A DNA stretch of 64,000 bases from Calliopsis andreniformis (Eukaryota > Arthropoda > Insecta > Hymenoptera > Andrenidae), in NCBI RefSeq assembly GCF_051401765.1, contig NW_027480429.1:15256157-15320156 (forward strand), read 5' to 3'. Made by a program: the position numbers and the translations under genes. The number at the start of each line of letters is the position of its first letter. Position 1 is the first letter of the stretch. The notes under the pieces are model-generated. The model saw only the letters and a program-made list of their open reading frames with translations, did not search any database and was not told where the DNA came from. Positions 1 through 12,178 of this stretch are shown here, piece by piece.

Positions 1-3
1 TAA

Positions 4-169
4 TGGTCATTTCTAGGTTCCGGGCAACCTAGGCTTCACTCTAGGGCATTGCTCCACCACATCGAATAGCTACGGCCTTAAGATACAACGTCAGAAGCAT
101 AAAATACATAATAAATACAGCAGTTTTTCCATCGTATATAACGAATTATTGCAACCAGTGTGAAAATAA
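4..169 (+). repeat. First complete 166-bp monomer (phase reference)
   Basis: This is the first full monomer, taking TGGTCATTTC as the start; the next begins at 170. The choice of start is arbitrary because the array is tandem. The derived consensus has about 68 G or C out of 166 (41%). The first 100 bp is about half GC, while monomer positions 101-166 are about 27% GC and hold an A-rich stretch (ATACAATATAAATACAACAG), a T5 run and TATAAAACG. The consensus has seven CpG dinucleotides, against about 6.9 expected from its base composition. Two TATA-like words occur per consensus monomer. Monomers elsewhere commonly differ from one another at an estimated 10-15% of positions (by eye), but much less between equivalent positions of duplicated blocks. 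Confidence 0.9.
28..45. repeat. CCTAG...CTAGG dyad inside each monomer (example)
   Basis: CCTAG at 28-32 and CTAGG at 41-45 are reverse complements separated by 8 bases, so each consensus monomer can form a 5-bp stem in single strands. The same dyad recurs at monomer positions 25-42 across the window. Some variants strengthen it: where the sequence reads CACCCTAGG with CTAGGG the stem is 6 bp, and where the right side reads CCCTAGGG both arms become CCTAGG. Others break it (CCTCGG, or right arms CCAGG or GTAGG). Short dyads have been proposed as a feature of centromeric satellites that lack CENP-B sites; whether this one matters is inference. Confidence 0.6.
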
Positions 170-1328
170 TGTTCATTTCTACTTTCCGGGCACCCTAGGC
201 TTCACTCTAGGGCGTTGTTCCACCAGATCGAAAAGTTAGGGCCTAAGAAGTCAACGCCAGAAGCATAAAATACAATATAAATATAACAGATTTTCCATCG
301 TGTAAAACGAATAATAGCAACCAGTGTGAAAATTCTGGTCATTTCTACGTTCCGGGCAACCTAGGCTTCACTCTAGGGCGTTGCTCCACCAGATCCAATT
401 GTTAGGGCCTTAGAAGTCAACGCCCGAGGCATAAAATAGAATAAAAATACGACAGTCTTTCCATCCTATAACAGGAATAATTGCAACCCGTGTGAAAGTG
501 ATGGTCATTTGTACGTTCCAGGCAACCTAGGCTTCACTCTAGGGCGTTGTTCCACCAGATCGAATTGTTAAGGCCTATGAAGTCAACGCCAGGAGCATGA
601 GATACAATATAAATATAACAGTTTTTCCACCGTATAGAACGAATAATAGCAACCAGTGTGAAAGTTATGGTCATTTCTACATTCCGGGCAACCTAGGCTT
701 CACTCTAGGGCGTTGCTCCACCAGATCCAACAGTTAGGGCCTTAGAAGTCAACGCCCGAAGCATAAAATACAAAATAAATAGAACAGTCTTTCCATTGTA
801 TAAAACGAATAATTGCTACCAGTGTAAAAGGTATGGTCATTTCTACGTTCCGGGCAACCTAGGCTTCACCCTGGGGCGTTGTTCCACCAGATCGAATAGT
901 TAGGGCCTAAGAAGTGAACGCCAGAAGCATAAAATACAATATAAATACAACAGTTTTCCCATCATATAAAACGAGTAATTGCAACCAGTATGAAAGTTGT
1001 GGTCATTTCTACGTTCCCGGCAACCTCGGCTTCACTCTAGGGCGTTGCACCACCAGATCGAATAGTTAGGGCCTTAGAAGTCAACGCCCGAAGCATAAAA
1101 TACAAAATAAATAGAACAGCTTTTCCATTGTATAAAACGAATAATTGCTACCAGTGTGAAAGTTATGTTCATTTCTACGTTTCTGACAACCTAGGCTTCA
1201 CCGTAGGGTGTTGCTCCACCAAATCGAATAGGTAGGGCCATGGAAGTCAACGCCCGAAGCATAAAATACAATAAATATACAAGAGTTTTTCCATCGTATA
1301 AATCGAATAATTGCAACCAGTGTGAAAG

Positions 1329-2656
1329 TAATGGTCATTTCTAGGTTCCGGGCAACCTAGGCTTCACTCTAGGGCATTGCTCCACCACATCGAATAGCTA
1401 CGGCCTTAAGATACAACGTCAGAAGCATAAGATACATAATAAATACAACAGTTTTTCCATCGTATAAAACGAATTATTGCAACCAGTGTGAAAATAATGT
1501 TCATTTCTACTTTCCGGGCACCCTAGGCTTCACTCTAGGGCGTTGTTCCACCAGATCGAAAAGTTAGGGCCTAAGAAGTCAACGCCAGAAGCATAAAATA
1601 CAATATAAATATAACAGATTTTCCATCGTGTAAAACGAATAATAGCAACCAGTGTGAAAATTCTGGTCATTTCTACGTTCCGGGCAACCTAGGCTTCACT
1701 CTAGGGCGTTGCTCCACCAGATCCAATTGTTAGGGCCTTAGAAGTCAACGCCCGAGGCATAAAATACAATAAAAATACAACAGTCTTTCCATCCTATAAC
1801 AGGAATAATTGCAACCCGTGTGAAAGTGATGGTCATTTGTACGTTCCAGGCAACCTAGGCTTCACTCTAGGGCGTTGTTCCACCAGATCGAATTGTTAAG
1901 GCCTATGAAGTCAACGCCAGGAGCATGAGATACAATATAAATATAACAGTTTTTCCACCGTATAGAACGAATAATAGCAACCAGTGTGAAAGTTATGGTC
2001 ATTTCTACATTCCGGGCAACCTAGGCTTCACTCTAGGGCGTTGCTCCACCAGATCCAACAGTTAGGGCCTTAGAAGTCAACGCCCGAAGCATAAAATACA
2101 AAATAAATAGAACAGTCTTTCCATTGTATAAAACGAATAATTGCTACCAGTGTAAAAGGTATGGTCATTTCTACGTTCCGGGCAACCTAGGCTTCACCCT
2201 GGGGCGTTGTTCCACCAGATCGAATAGTTAGGGCCTAAGAAGTGAACGCCAGAAGCATAAAATACAATATAAATACAACAGTTTTCCCATCATATAAAAC
2301 GAGTAATTGCAACCAGTATGAAAGTTGTGGTCATTTCTACGTTCCGGGCAACCTCGGCTTCACTCTAGGGCGTTGCACCACCAGATCGAATAGTTAGGGC
2401 CTTAGAAGTCAACGTCCGAAGCATAAAATACAAAATAAATAGAACAGCTTTTCCATTGTATAAAACGAATAATTGCTACCAGTGTGAAAGTTATGTTCAT
2501 TTCTACGTTTCTGACAACCTAGGCTTCACCGTAGGGTGTTGCTCCACCAAATCGAATAGGTAGGGCCATGGAAGTCAACGCCCGAAGCATAAAATACAAT
2601 AAATATACAAGAGTTTTTCCATCGTATAACAGGAATAATTGCAACCAGTGTGAAAG
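1329..2656 (+). repeat. 8-monomer higher-order repeat, copy 2
   Basis: This matches 1-1328 at an offset of 1328 bp through about 2625. Differences seen include the change from AAAATACATA to AGATACATA near 1430 and from CGTTCCCGG to CGTTCCGGG near 2340. The final monomer departs from copy 1 at about 2628, where it reads GTATAACAGGAATAATTG, and the array then runs into differently ordered monomers. The tail of this copy continues to match the related copy at 11974-13330 as far as about 2875, so that distant copy is closer to copy 2 than to copy 1. Confidence 0.88.
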
Positions 2657-4309
2657 TGATGGTCATTTCTACGTTCTGGGAAACCTAGGCTTCACTCTAG
2701 GGCGTCGTTCCACCAGATCGAATAGTTAGGGCCTAAGAAGTCAACGACAGAAGCATAAAATACATTAAATATACAAGAGCTTTTCCATCGTATAACAGGA
2801 ATAATTGCAACCAGTGTGAAAGTGATGGTCATTTCCACGTTCCGGGCAACCTAGGCGTCACTCTAGGGCGTTACTCCACCACATCTAATAGCTACGCCCT
2901 TAGCAGTCAACGCTAGAAGCATAAATTAGATTAAAAATGCAACAGTTTTTCCAACGTATAGCATAAATAATTGCAACCGGTGTGAATGTTATGGTCATTT
3001 CTACGTTCCGGGCAACCTAGGCTTGACTGTAGGGTGTTGCTCCACCAGATCGAATAGGTCGGGCCATAGAAGTCAACGACCGAAGCATAAAATACAAAAT
3101 AAATACAACAGTTTTTCCATTGTATAAAACGAGTAATTGCTATCAGTGTTAAAGTTATGTTCATTTCTACGTTCCGGGCAACCTACGCTTGGCTGTAGGG
3201 CGTTGCTCCACCAGATCGAATAGGTAGGGCCATAAAAGTCAACGCCCGAAGCATAAAATACGTTAAATATACAAGAGCTTTTCCATCGTATAACAGGAAT
3301 AATTGCAACCAGTGTGAAAGTGATGGTCATTTCTACGTTCCGGGCAACCTCGGCTTCACTCTAGGGCATTGCTCCACCAGATCGAATAGTTAGGGCCTAG
3401 GAAGTGAACGCCAGAAGTATAAAATACAATATAAATACAACAGTTTTTCCATCATATAAAACGAGTAATTGCAACCAGTATAAAAGTTGTGGTCATTTCT
3501 ACGTTCCGGGCAACCTAGGCTACACCCTAGGTCGTTGCTCCAACAGATTGAATAGTTAGGGCCTTAGAAGTCAATGCCCGAAGCATAAAATGCAATAAAA
3601 ATACAACAGTCTTTCCATCATATAACCGGAATAATTGCATCCAGTTTGAAAGTGATGGTCATTTCTACGTTCCGGGCAACCTCGGCATCACTCTAGGGCG
3701 TTGCTCCACCAGATCGAATAGTTAGTGCGTTAGAAGTCAACGCCAGAAGCATAAAATACAATATCAATACAACAGTTTTTCCATCGTATAAAACGAATAA
3801 TTGCAACCAGTATGAAGGTTATGGTCATTTCTACTTTCCGGGCAACCTAGGATCCACCCTAGGCCGTTGCTGCAACCGATTGAATAGTTAGGGCCTTAGA
3901 CGTCAACGCCCGAAGCATAAAATACAAAATAAATACAACAGCTTTTCCATCGTATAAATCGAATAATTGCAACCAGTGTGAAAGTAATGGTCATTTCTAG
4001 GTTCCGGGCAACCTAGGCTTCACTCTAGGGCATTGCTCCACCACATCGAATAGCTACGGCCTTAAAATACAACGTCAGAAGCATAAAATACGTAATAAAT
4101 ACAACAGTTTTTCCATCGTACAAAACGAATTATTGCAACCAGTGTGAAAATAATGTTCATTTCTACTTTCCGGGCACCCTAGGCTTCACTCTATGGCGCT
4201 GCTCCACCAGATCGAATAGTTAAGGCCTAAGAAGTCAACGCCAGAAGCACCAAATACAAAATAAATACAACAGTTTTACCATCGTATAAAACGAATAATT
4301 GCTACCGAT
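2657..4309 (+). repeat. Mixed monomers with two shared tracts
   Basis: About ten monomers in no simple periodic order. 2873-3500 is nearly the same as 21463-22090, including the unusual tract CGCTAGAAGCATAAATTAGA. 3985-4197 repeats the opening of the 8-monomer unit (positions 1-213) at an offset of 24 x 166 bp and then diverges, so it is a truncated third start of that unit. The rest are ordinary family members, several with ATCATATAAAACGAG or CCAACAGATTGAATAG variants. Confidence 0.75.
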
Positions 4310-6987
4310 GTGAAAGTTATAGTCATTTCTACTTTCCGGGCAACCTAGGCTTCACTCTAGGACGTTGCTCCACCAGATCGCATAGCTAGGGACTTAGAAA
4401 TCAACGCCATAAGAATAAAATACAATATAAGTACAACAGTTTTTCCATCGTATAAAATGAATAATTGGAAACATTGTGAAAGTAATGGTCATTTCTACGT
4501 TCCAGGCAACGTAGGCGTCACTCTAGGGCGTTACTCCAGCACATCTAATAGCTACGGCCTTAGCAGTCAACGCTAGAAGCATAAAATAGAATATAAATAC
4601 AACACCTTTTCCATCGTATAAAATGAATAATAGCAAACAGTATGAAAGTAATGGTCATTTCTACGTTGCGGACAACCTAGGCTTCACTCTAGGGCGTTTC
4701 TCCACCACATCGAATAGCTACGGCCTTAGAAGTCAACGCTAGAAGCATAAATTACAATAAAAATGCAACAGTTTTTCTAACGTATAGCATAAATAATTGC
4801 AACCGGTGTGAATGTTATGGTCATTTCTACGTTCCGGGCAACCTAGGCTTGACTGTAGGGTGTTGCTACACCAGATCGAATAGGTCGGGCCATAGAAGTC
4901 AACGCCCGAAGCATAAAATACATTAAATATACAAGAGCTTTTCCATCGTATAACAGGAGTAATTGCAACCAGTGTGAAAGTGATGGTCATTTCTACGTTC
5001 GAGGCAACCTAGGCTTCACTCTAGGGCGTTGTTCCACCAGATCGAATTGCTAGGGCCTAAGAAGTCAACGCCAGAAGCATAAGGTACAATATAAATATAA
5101 CAGTTTTTCCATCGTATAGAACGAATAATAGCAATCAGTGTGAAAGTTATGGCCATTTCTATGTTCCGGGCGACCTCGGCTTCACTCTAGGGCGTTGCTC
5201 CACCAGATCCAACAGTTAGGGCCTTAGAAGTCAACGCCCGAAGCATAAAATACAAAATAAATAGAACAGTTTTTCCATTGTATAAAACGAATAATTGCTA
5301 CCAGTGTAAAAGTTATGGTCATTTCTACGTTCCGGGCAACCTAGGCTTCACCCTAGGGCGTTGTTCCACCAGATCGAATAGTTAGGGCCTAAGAAGTGTA
5401 CGCCAGAAGCATAAAATACAATATAAATACAACAGTTGTTCCATCATATAAAACGAGTAATTGCAACCAGTATGAAAGTTGTGGTCATTTCTACTTTCCG
5501 GGAAACCTAGGCTACACCCTAGGGCGTTGCTCCAACAGATTGAATAGTTAGGGCCTTAGAAGTCAATGCCCGAAGCATAAAATGCAATAAAAATACAACA
5601 GTCTTTCCATCATATAACCGGAATAATTGCAACCAGTTTGAAAGTGATGGTCATTTCTACGTTCCGGGCAACCTCGGCTTCACTCTAGGGCGCTGCTCCA
5701 CCAGATCGGATAGTTAGTGCCTCAGAAGGCAACGCCAGAAGCATAAAATACAATATCAATACAACAGTTTTTCCATCGTATAAAACGAATAATTGCAACC
5801 AGTATGAAAGTTCTGGTCATTTCTACGTTCCGGGCAACCTCAGCTTCCCTCTAGGGCGTTGCACCACCAAATCGAATAGGTAGGGCCATGGAAGTCAACG
5901 CCCGAAGTATAAATCACAATAAATATACAAGAGTTTTTCCATCGTATAACAGGAATAATTGCAACCACTGTGAAAGTGATGGTCATTTCTACGTTCTCGG
6001 CAACCCAGGCTTCACTCTAGGGCGTCGTTCCACCGGATCGTATAGTTAGGGCCTAAGAAGTCAACGCCAGAAGCATAAAATATAATATAAATATAACAGT
6101 TTTTCCATCGTATAAAACGAATAATTGCAACAAGTATGAAGGTTGTGGTTATTTCTACTTTCCGGGCAACCTAGGCTTCACCCTAGGGCGTTGCTCCAAC
6201 AGATTGAATAGTTAGGGCCTTAGAAGTCAACGCCCTAAGCATAATATACAAAATAAATAGAACAGTTTTTCCATCGCATAAAACGAATAATTGCTACCGG
6301 TGTGAAAGTTATGGTCATTTCTACGTTCCGGGCAACCCAGGCTTCACCCTAGGGCCGTTACTCCACCACATCTAATAGCTACGGCCTTAGCAGTCAACGC
6401 TAGAAGCATAAGTTACAATAAAAATGCAACAGTTTTTCCAACGTATAGCATGAATAATTGCAACCGGTGTGAATGTTATGGTCATTTCTACGTTCCGGGC
6501 AACCTAGGCTTGACAGTAGGGTGTTGCTCCACCTGATCGAATAGGTCGGGCCATAGAAGCCAACGCCCGAAGCATAAAATACAAAATAAATAGAACAGTT
6601 TTTCCATTGTATAAAACGAATAATTGCTACCAGTGTGAAAGTTATGTTCATTTCTACGTTCCGGGCAACCTAGGCTTGACTGTAGGCCGTTGCTCCACCA
6701 GATCGAATTGTTAGGGCCATAGAAGTCAACGCCCGAAGCATAAAATACATTAAATATACAAGAGCTTTTCCATCGTATAACAGGAATAATTGCAACCAGT
6801 GTGAAAGTGGAGGTCATTTCTACTTTCCGGGCAACCTAGGCTTCACTCTAGGGCGTTGTTCCGCCAGATCGAAAAGTTAGGGCCTAAGAAGTCAACGCCA
6901 GAAGCATAAAATACAAAATAAATGAACAGTTTTTCCATTGTATAAAACGAATAATTGCTACCAGTGTGAAAGTTATGGTCATTTCTA
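4310..6987 (+). repeat. Higher-order block B, long copy
   Basis: This block of about 16 monomers is repeated at 7298-9311. Its left part (4310 to about 5560) matches 7298-8548 at an offset of 2988 bp, which is 18 monomers. Its right part (about 6200 to 6987) matches 8524-9311 at an offset of 2324 bp, which is 14 monomers. The 664 bp (four monomers) between about 5540 and 6204 have no counterpart in the second copy. Two length variants lie in it: an extra C in AGGGCCGTTACTCC near 6350 and a missing base in AATAAATGAACAG near 6924. Both are also present in the second copy, so they predate the duplication. Confidence 0.85.
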
Positions 6988-7297
6988 AGTTCCTGGCAAC
7001 CTAGGCTTCACCCAAGGGCGTTGCTCCAACAGATTGAATAGTTAGGGCCCTACAAGTCAACGCACGAAGCATAAAATGCAATATAAATACAACAGTTTTT
7101 CCATCGTATAAAACGAATAATTGCTACCGGTGTGAAACTTATTGACATTTCTACGTTCCAGGCAACCTCGGCATCACCCTAGGGTGTTGTTCCACCAGAT
7201 GGAATAGTTAGGGCATAAGAAGTCAACGCCAGAAGCATAAAATACAGTATAAATACAACAGCTTTTCCATCGTATAAAACGAATAATTGCAACCAGT
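6988..7297 (+). repeat. Two linking monomers between block B copies
   Basis: About 310 bp of ordinary 166-bp monomers separate the two copies of block B. They carry CCAAGGGCGTTGC and GCATCACCCTAGGGTG variants and keep the repeat phase. No other feature is visible. Confidence 0.7.
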
Positions 7298-9311
7298 GTG
7301 AAAGTTATAGTCATTTCTACTTTCCGGGCAACCTAGGCTTCACTCTAGGACGTTGCTCCACCAGATCGCATAGCTAGGGACTTAGAAATCAACGCCATAA
7401 GAATAAAATACAATATAAGTACAACATTTTTTCCATCGTATAAAATGAATAATTGGAAACATTGTGAAAGTAATGGTCATTTCTACGTTCCAGGCAACGT
7501 AGGCGTCACTCTAGGGCGTTACTCCAGCACATCTAATAGCTACGGCCTTAGCAGTCAACGCTAGAAGCATAAAATAGAATATAAATACAACACCTTTTCC
7601 ATCGTATAAAATGAATAATAGCAAACAGTATGAAAGTAATGGTCATTTCTACGTTGCGGACAACCTAGGCTTCACTCTAGGGCGTTTCTCCACCACATCG
7701 AATAGCTACGGCCTTAGAAGTCAACGCTAGAAGCATAAATTACAATAAAAATGCAACAGTTTTTCTAACGTATAGCATAAATAATTGCAACCGGTGTGAA
7801 TGTTATGGTCATTTCTACGTTCCGGGCAACCTAGTCTTGACTGTAGGGTGTTGCTACACCAGATCGAATAGGTCGGGCCATAGAAGTCAACGCCCGAAGC
7901 ATAAAATACATTAAATATACAAGAGCTTTTCCATCGTATAACAGGAGTAATTGCAACCAGTGTGAAAGTGATGGTCATTTCTACGTTCGAGGCAACCTAG
8001 GCTTCACTCTAGGGCGTTGTTCCACCAGATCGAATTGCTAGGGCCTAAGAAGTCAACGCCAGAAGCATAAGGTACAATATAAATATAACAGTTTTTCCAT
8101 CGTATAGAACGAATAATAGCAATCAGTGTGAAAGTTATGGCCATTTCTATGTTCCGGGCGACCTCGGCTTCACTCTAGGGCGTTGCTCCACCAGATCCAA
8201 CAGTTAGGGCCTTAGAAGTCAACGCCCGAAGCATAAAATACAAAATAAATAGAACAGTTTTTCCATTGTATAAAACGAATAATTGCTACCAGTGTAAAAG
8301 TTATGGTCATTTCTACGTTCCGGGCAACCTAGGCTTCACCCTAGGGCGTTGTTCCACCAGATCGAATAGTTAGGGCCTAAGAAGTGTACGCCAGAAGCAT
8401 AAAATACAATATAAATACAACAGTTGTTCCATCATATAAAACGAGTAATTGCAACCAGTATGAAAGTTGTGGTCATTTCTACTTTCCGGGAAACCTAGGC
8501 TACACCCTAGAGCGTTGCTCCAACAGATTGAATAGTTAGGGCCTTAGAAGTCAACGCCCGAAGCATAAAATACAAAATAAATAGAACAGTTTTTCCATCG
8601 TATAAAACGAATAATTGCTACCGGTGTGAAAGTTATGGTCATTTCTACGTTCCGGGCAACCCAGGCTTCACCCTAGGGCCGTTACTCCACCACATCTAAT
8701 AGCTACGGCCTTAGCAGTCAACGCTAGAAGCATAAGTTACAATAAAAATGCAACAGTTTTTCCAACGTATAGCATGAATAATTGCAACCGGTGTGAATGT
8801 TATGGTCATTTCTACGTTCCGGGCAACCTAGGCTTGACAGTAGGGTGTTGCTCCACCTGATCGAATAGGTCGGGCCATAGAAGCCAACGCCCGAAGCATA
8901 AAATACAAAATAAATAGAACAGTTTTTCCATTGTATAAAACGAATAATTGCTACCAGTGTGAAAGTTATGTTCATTTCTACGTTCCGGGCAACCTAGGCT
9001 TGACTGTAGGCCGTTGCTCCACCAGATCGAATTGTTAGGGCCATAGAAGTCAACGCCCGAAGCATAAAATACATTAAATATACAAGAGCTTTTCCATCGT
9101 ATAACAGGAATAATTGCAACCAGTGTGAAAGTGGAGGTCATTTCTACTTTCCGGGCAACCTAGGCTTCACTCTAGGGCGTTGTTCCGCCAGATCGAAAAG
9201 TTAGGGCCTAAGAAGTCAACGCCAGAAGCATAAAATACAAAATAAATGAACAGTTTTTCCATTGTATAAAACGAATAATTGCTACCAGTGTGAAAGTTAT
9301 GGTCATTTCTA
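7298..9311 (+). repeat. Higher-order block B, short copy (lacks 4 monomers)
   Basis: This copy joins sequence equivalent to 4310-5560 directly to sequence equivalent to 6200-6987. The join lies in the shared tract around CCAACAGATTGAATAG (about 8519-8555), where both parents are alike, so the breakpoint cannot be fixed more closely. The change in offset, from 2988 to 2324 bp, is exactly four monomers, as expected from unequal exchange in register. It keeps the +1 (near 8680) and -1 (near 9246) length markers of the long copy. Confidence 0.85.
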
Positions 9312-9739
9312 CGTTCCGCGCAACCTAGGCTTTACTCTAGGGCGTTGCTCCACCAGATCGAATAGCTACGGCCTCAGATGTCAACGCCTGAAGTATAAAA
9401 TACAATAAAAATACAACAGTCTTTCCATCTTATAACAGGAATAATTGCAACCCGTGTGAAAGTGATGGTCATTTGTACGTTCCAGGCAACCTAGGCTTCA
9501 GTCTAGGGCGTTGTTCCACCAGATCGGATTGTTAAGGCCTAAGAAGTCAACGCCAGGAGCATGAGATACAATATAAATATAACAGTTTTTCCATCGTATA
9601 GAACGAATAATAGCAACCAGTGTGAAAGTTATGGTCATTTCTACATTCCGGGCAACCTAGGCTTCACTCTAGGGCGTTGCTCCACCAGATCAAACAGTTA
9701 GGGCCTTAGAAGTCAACGCCCGAAGCATAAAATACAAAA
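9312..9739 (+). repeat. Monomers resembling the 8-monomer unit
   Basis: Two to three monomers here resemble positions 427-760 of the 8-monomer unit: they share CAACCCGTGTGAAAGTGATG, TTGTACGTTCCAGG, GTTAAGGCCTAAGAAG (near-match) and the GAGCATGAGATACAATAT tract. Scattered differences (for example CATCTTATAACAGG near 9427) make this an older or converted partial copy. Confidence 0.7.
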
Positions 9740-10685
9740 TAAATAGAACAGTTTTTCCATTGTATAAAACGAATAATTGCTACCGGTGTGAAAGTTATGG
9801 TCATTTCTACGTCCCGCCAACCCAGCCTTCACCCTAGGGCGTTGTTCCACCAGATGGAATAGTTAGGGCATAAGAAGTCAACGCCAGAAGCATAAAATAC
9901 GGTATAAATACAATAGCTTTTCCATCGTATAGAACAAATAATGGCAACCAGTATGAAAGGTATGGCCATTTCTACTTTCCGGGCAACCTAGGCTTCACTC
10001 TTGGGCGTTGCTCCACCAGATCGAATAGTTAGGGCCTTAGAAGTCAACGCCAGAAGCATAAAATACAATAAAGATGCAACAGTTTTTCCAACGTATAAAA
10101 TGAGTAATTGGAAACATTGTGAAAGTAATGGTCCTTTCTACGTTCCAGGCAACGTAGGCGTCACTCTAGGGCGTTACTCCACCACATCTAATAGCTACGC
10201 CCTTAGCAGTCAACGCTAGAAGCATAAATTACATTAAAAATGCAACAGTTTTTTCAACGTATAGCATGAATAATTGCAACCGGTGTGAATGTTATGATCA
10301 TTTCTACGTTCCGGGCAACCTAGGCTAGACTATAGGGTGTTGCTCCACCTGATCGAATAGGTCGGGCCATAGAAGTCAACGCCCGAAGCATAAAATACAA
10401 AATAAATAGAACAGTTTTTCCATTGTATAAAACGAATAATTGCAACCAGTGTAAAAGTGACGGTCATTACTACGTTCCGGGCAACCTAGGCTTCACTCTA
10501 GGGCGTTGTTCCACCAGATCGAAAAGTTAGGGCCCAAGAAGTCAACGCCAGAAGCATAAAATACAATATAAATATAACAGATTTTCCATCGTGTAAAACG
10601 AATAATAGCAACCAGTGTGAAAATTCTGGTCATTTCTACGTTCCGGGCAACCTAGGCTTCACTCTAGGGCGTTGCTCCACCAGAT
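9740..10685 (+). repeat. Higher-order block C, copy 1
   Basis: These 946 bp recur at 11233-12178 at an offset of 1493 bp, which is nine monomers less one base. The missing base is in CGTCCCGCCAACCCAGCC near 9812, where the family normally has TTCCGGGCAACC. The same deletion occurs in the copy near 11306, making it a useful marker. The block also holds the variant tracts GAGTAATTGGAAACATTG and AGACTATAGGGTGTTG. Differences between the copies are few (for example ACGGTCATTAC against ATGGTCATTAC). Confidence 0.85.
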
Positions 10686-11232
10686 CGAATAGTTAGGGCC
10701 TTAGAAGTCAACGCCCGAAGCATAAAATACAAAATAAATAGAACAGCTTTTCCATTCTATAAAACGAATAATTGCTACCAGTGTGAAAGTTATGTTCATT
10801 TCTACGTTTCTGACAACCTAGGCTTCACCGTAGAGTGTTGCTCCACCAAATCGAATAGGTAGGGCCATGGAAGTCAACGCCCGAAGCATAAAATACAATA
10901 AATATACAAGAGTTTTTCCATCGTATAACAGGAATAATTGCAACCAGTGTGAAAGTGATGGTCATTTCTACGTTCTGGGAAACCTAGGCTTCACTCTAGG
11001 GCGTCGATCCACCAGATCGAATAGTTATGGCCTAAGAAGTCAACGACAGAAGCATAAAATACATTAAATATACAAGAGCTTTTCCATCGTATAACAGGAA
11101 TAATTGCAACCAGTGTGAAAGTGATGGTCATTTCTACGTTCCGGGCAACCTAGGCGTCACTCTAGGGCGTTGTTCTACCAGATCGAACAGTTAGGGCCTA
11201 AGAAGGCAACGCCAGAAGCATAAAGTACAATA
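10686..11232 (+). repeat. Short block shared with 12847-13395
   Basis: About 3.3 monomers matching 12847-13395 at an offset of 2157 bp (13 monomers less one). Shared oddities include CCATTCTATAAAACG, TTTCTGACAACCTAGG, the CCATGGAAGTCAACGCCCG tract and TTCTGGGAAACC. Because the same monomers end the 8-monomer unit, this is a fragment of that unit placed between the two copies of block C. Confidence 0.8.
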
Positions 11233-12178
11233 TAAATAGAACAGTTTTTCCATTGTATAAAACGAATAATTGCTACCGGTGTGAAAGTTATGGTCATTTC
11301 TACGTCCCGCCAACCCAGCCTTCACCCTAGGGCGTTGTTCCACCAGATGGAATAGTTAGGGCATAAGAAGTCAACGCCAGAAGTATAAAATACGGTATAA
11401 ATACAATAGCTTTTCCATCGTATAGAACAAATAATGGCAACCAGTATGAAAGGTATGGTCATTTCTACTTTCCGGGCAACCTAGGCTTCACTCTTGGGCG
11501 TTGCTCCACCAGATCGAATAGTTAGGGCCTTAGAAGTCAACGCCAGAAGCATAAAATACAATAAAGATGCAACAGTTTTTCCAACGTATAAAATGAGTAA
11601 TTGGAAACATTGTGAAAGTAATGGTCCTTTCTACGTTCCAGGCAACGTAGGCGTCACTCTAGGGCGTTACTCCACCACATCTAATAGCTACGCCCTTAGC
11701 AGTCAACGCTAGAAGCATAAATTACATTAAAAATGCAACAGTTTTTTCAACGTATAGCATGAATAATTGCAACCGGTGTGAATGTTATGATCATTTCTAC
11801 GTTCCGGGCAACCTAGGCTAGACTATAGGGTGTTGCTCCACCAGATCGAATAGGTCGGGCCATAGAAGTCAACGCCCGAAGCATAAAATACAAAATAAAT
11901 AGAACAGTTTCTCCATTGTATAAAACGAATAATTGCAACCAGTGTAAAAGTGATGGTCATTACTACGTTCCGGGCAACCTAGGCTTCACTCTAGGGCGTT
12001 GTTCCACCAGATCGAAAAGTTAGGGCCTAAGAAGTCAACGCCAGAAGCATAAAATACAATATAAATATAACAGATTTTCCATCGTGTAAAACGAATAATA
12101 GCAACCAGTGTGAATATTCTGGTCATTTCTACGTTCCGGGCAACCTAGGCTTCACTCTAGGGCGTTGCTCCACCAGAT
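11233..12178 (+). repeat. Higher-order block C, copy 2
   Basis: Second copy of 9740-10685. It carries the same one-base deletion (near 11306) and the same AGTTTTTTCAACGTATAGC tract. It ends where CCAGATCCAATTG begins, and at that point the sequence runs on as the third copy of the 8-monomer unit. Copy 1 instead reads CCAGATCGAATAG at the equivalent place. The overlap with 11974-13330 shows how the two block types were spliced in register. Confidence 0.83.

Larger units (their letters stand above)
1..1328 (+). repeat. 8-monomer higher-order repeat, copy 1
   Basis: Eight different monomers form a 1328-bp unit that is repeated immediately downstream at an offset of exactly 8 x 166 bp. Recognisable members are a first monomer with CTAGGTTCCGG and AGGGCATTGC, a second with GTTCATTTCTACTTTCCGG, a third with CCAGATCCAATTG, a fourth with TTGTACGTTCCAGG and an eighth with TTTCTGACAACC. 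I counted about seven substitutions against copy 2 up to position 1290, so the copies are about 99% identical, while monomers within the unit differ far more. That contrast defines a higher-order repeat. Unlike copy 2, its last monomer ends in GTATAAATCGAATAATTG. Confidence 0.9.

Noticed and set aside
6488..6817. Minus-strand open frame of 109 codons, and the similar ones across the window, as protein-coding genes
   Set aside because: They run through several satellite monomers, change frame with each one, start and stop wherever a substitution removes or adds a stop, and show no domain, signal or independent conservation. Both strands have them in overlapping positions.
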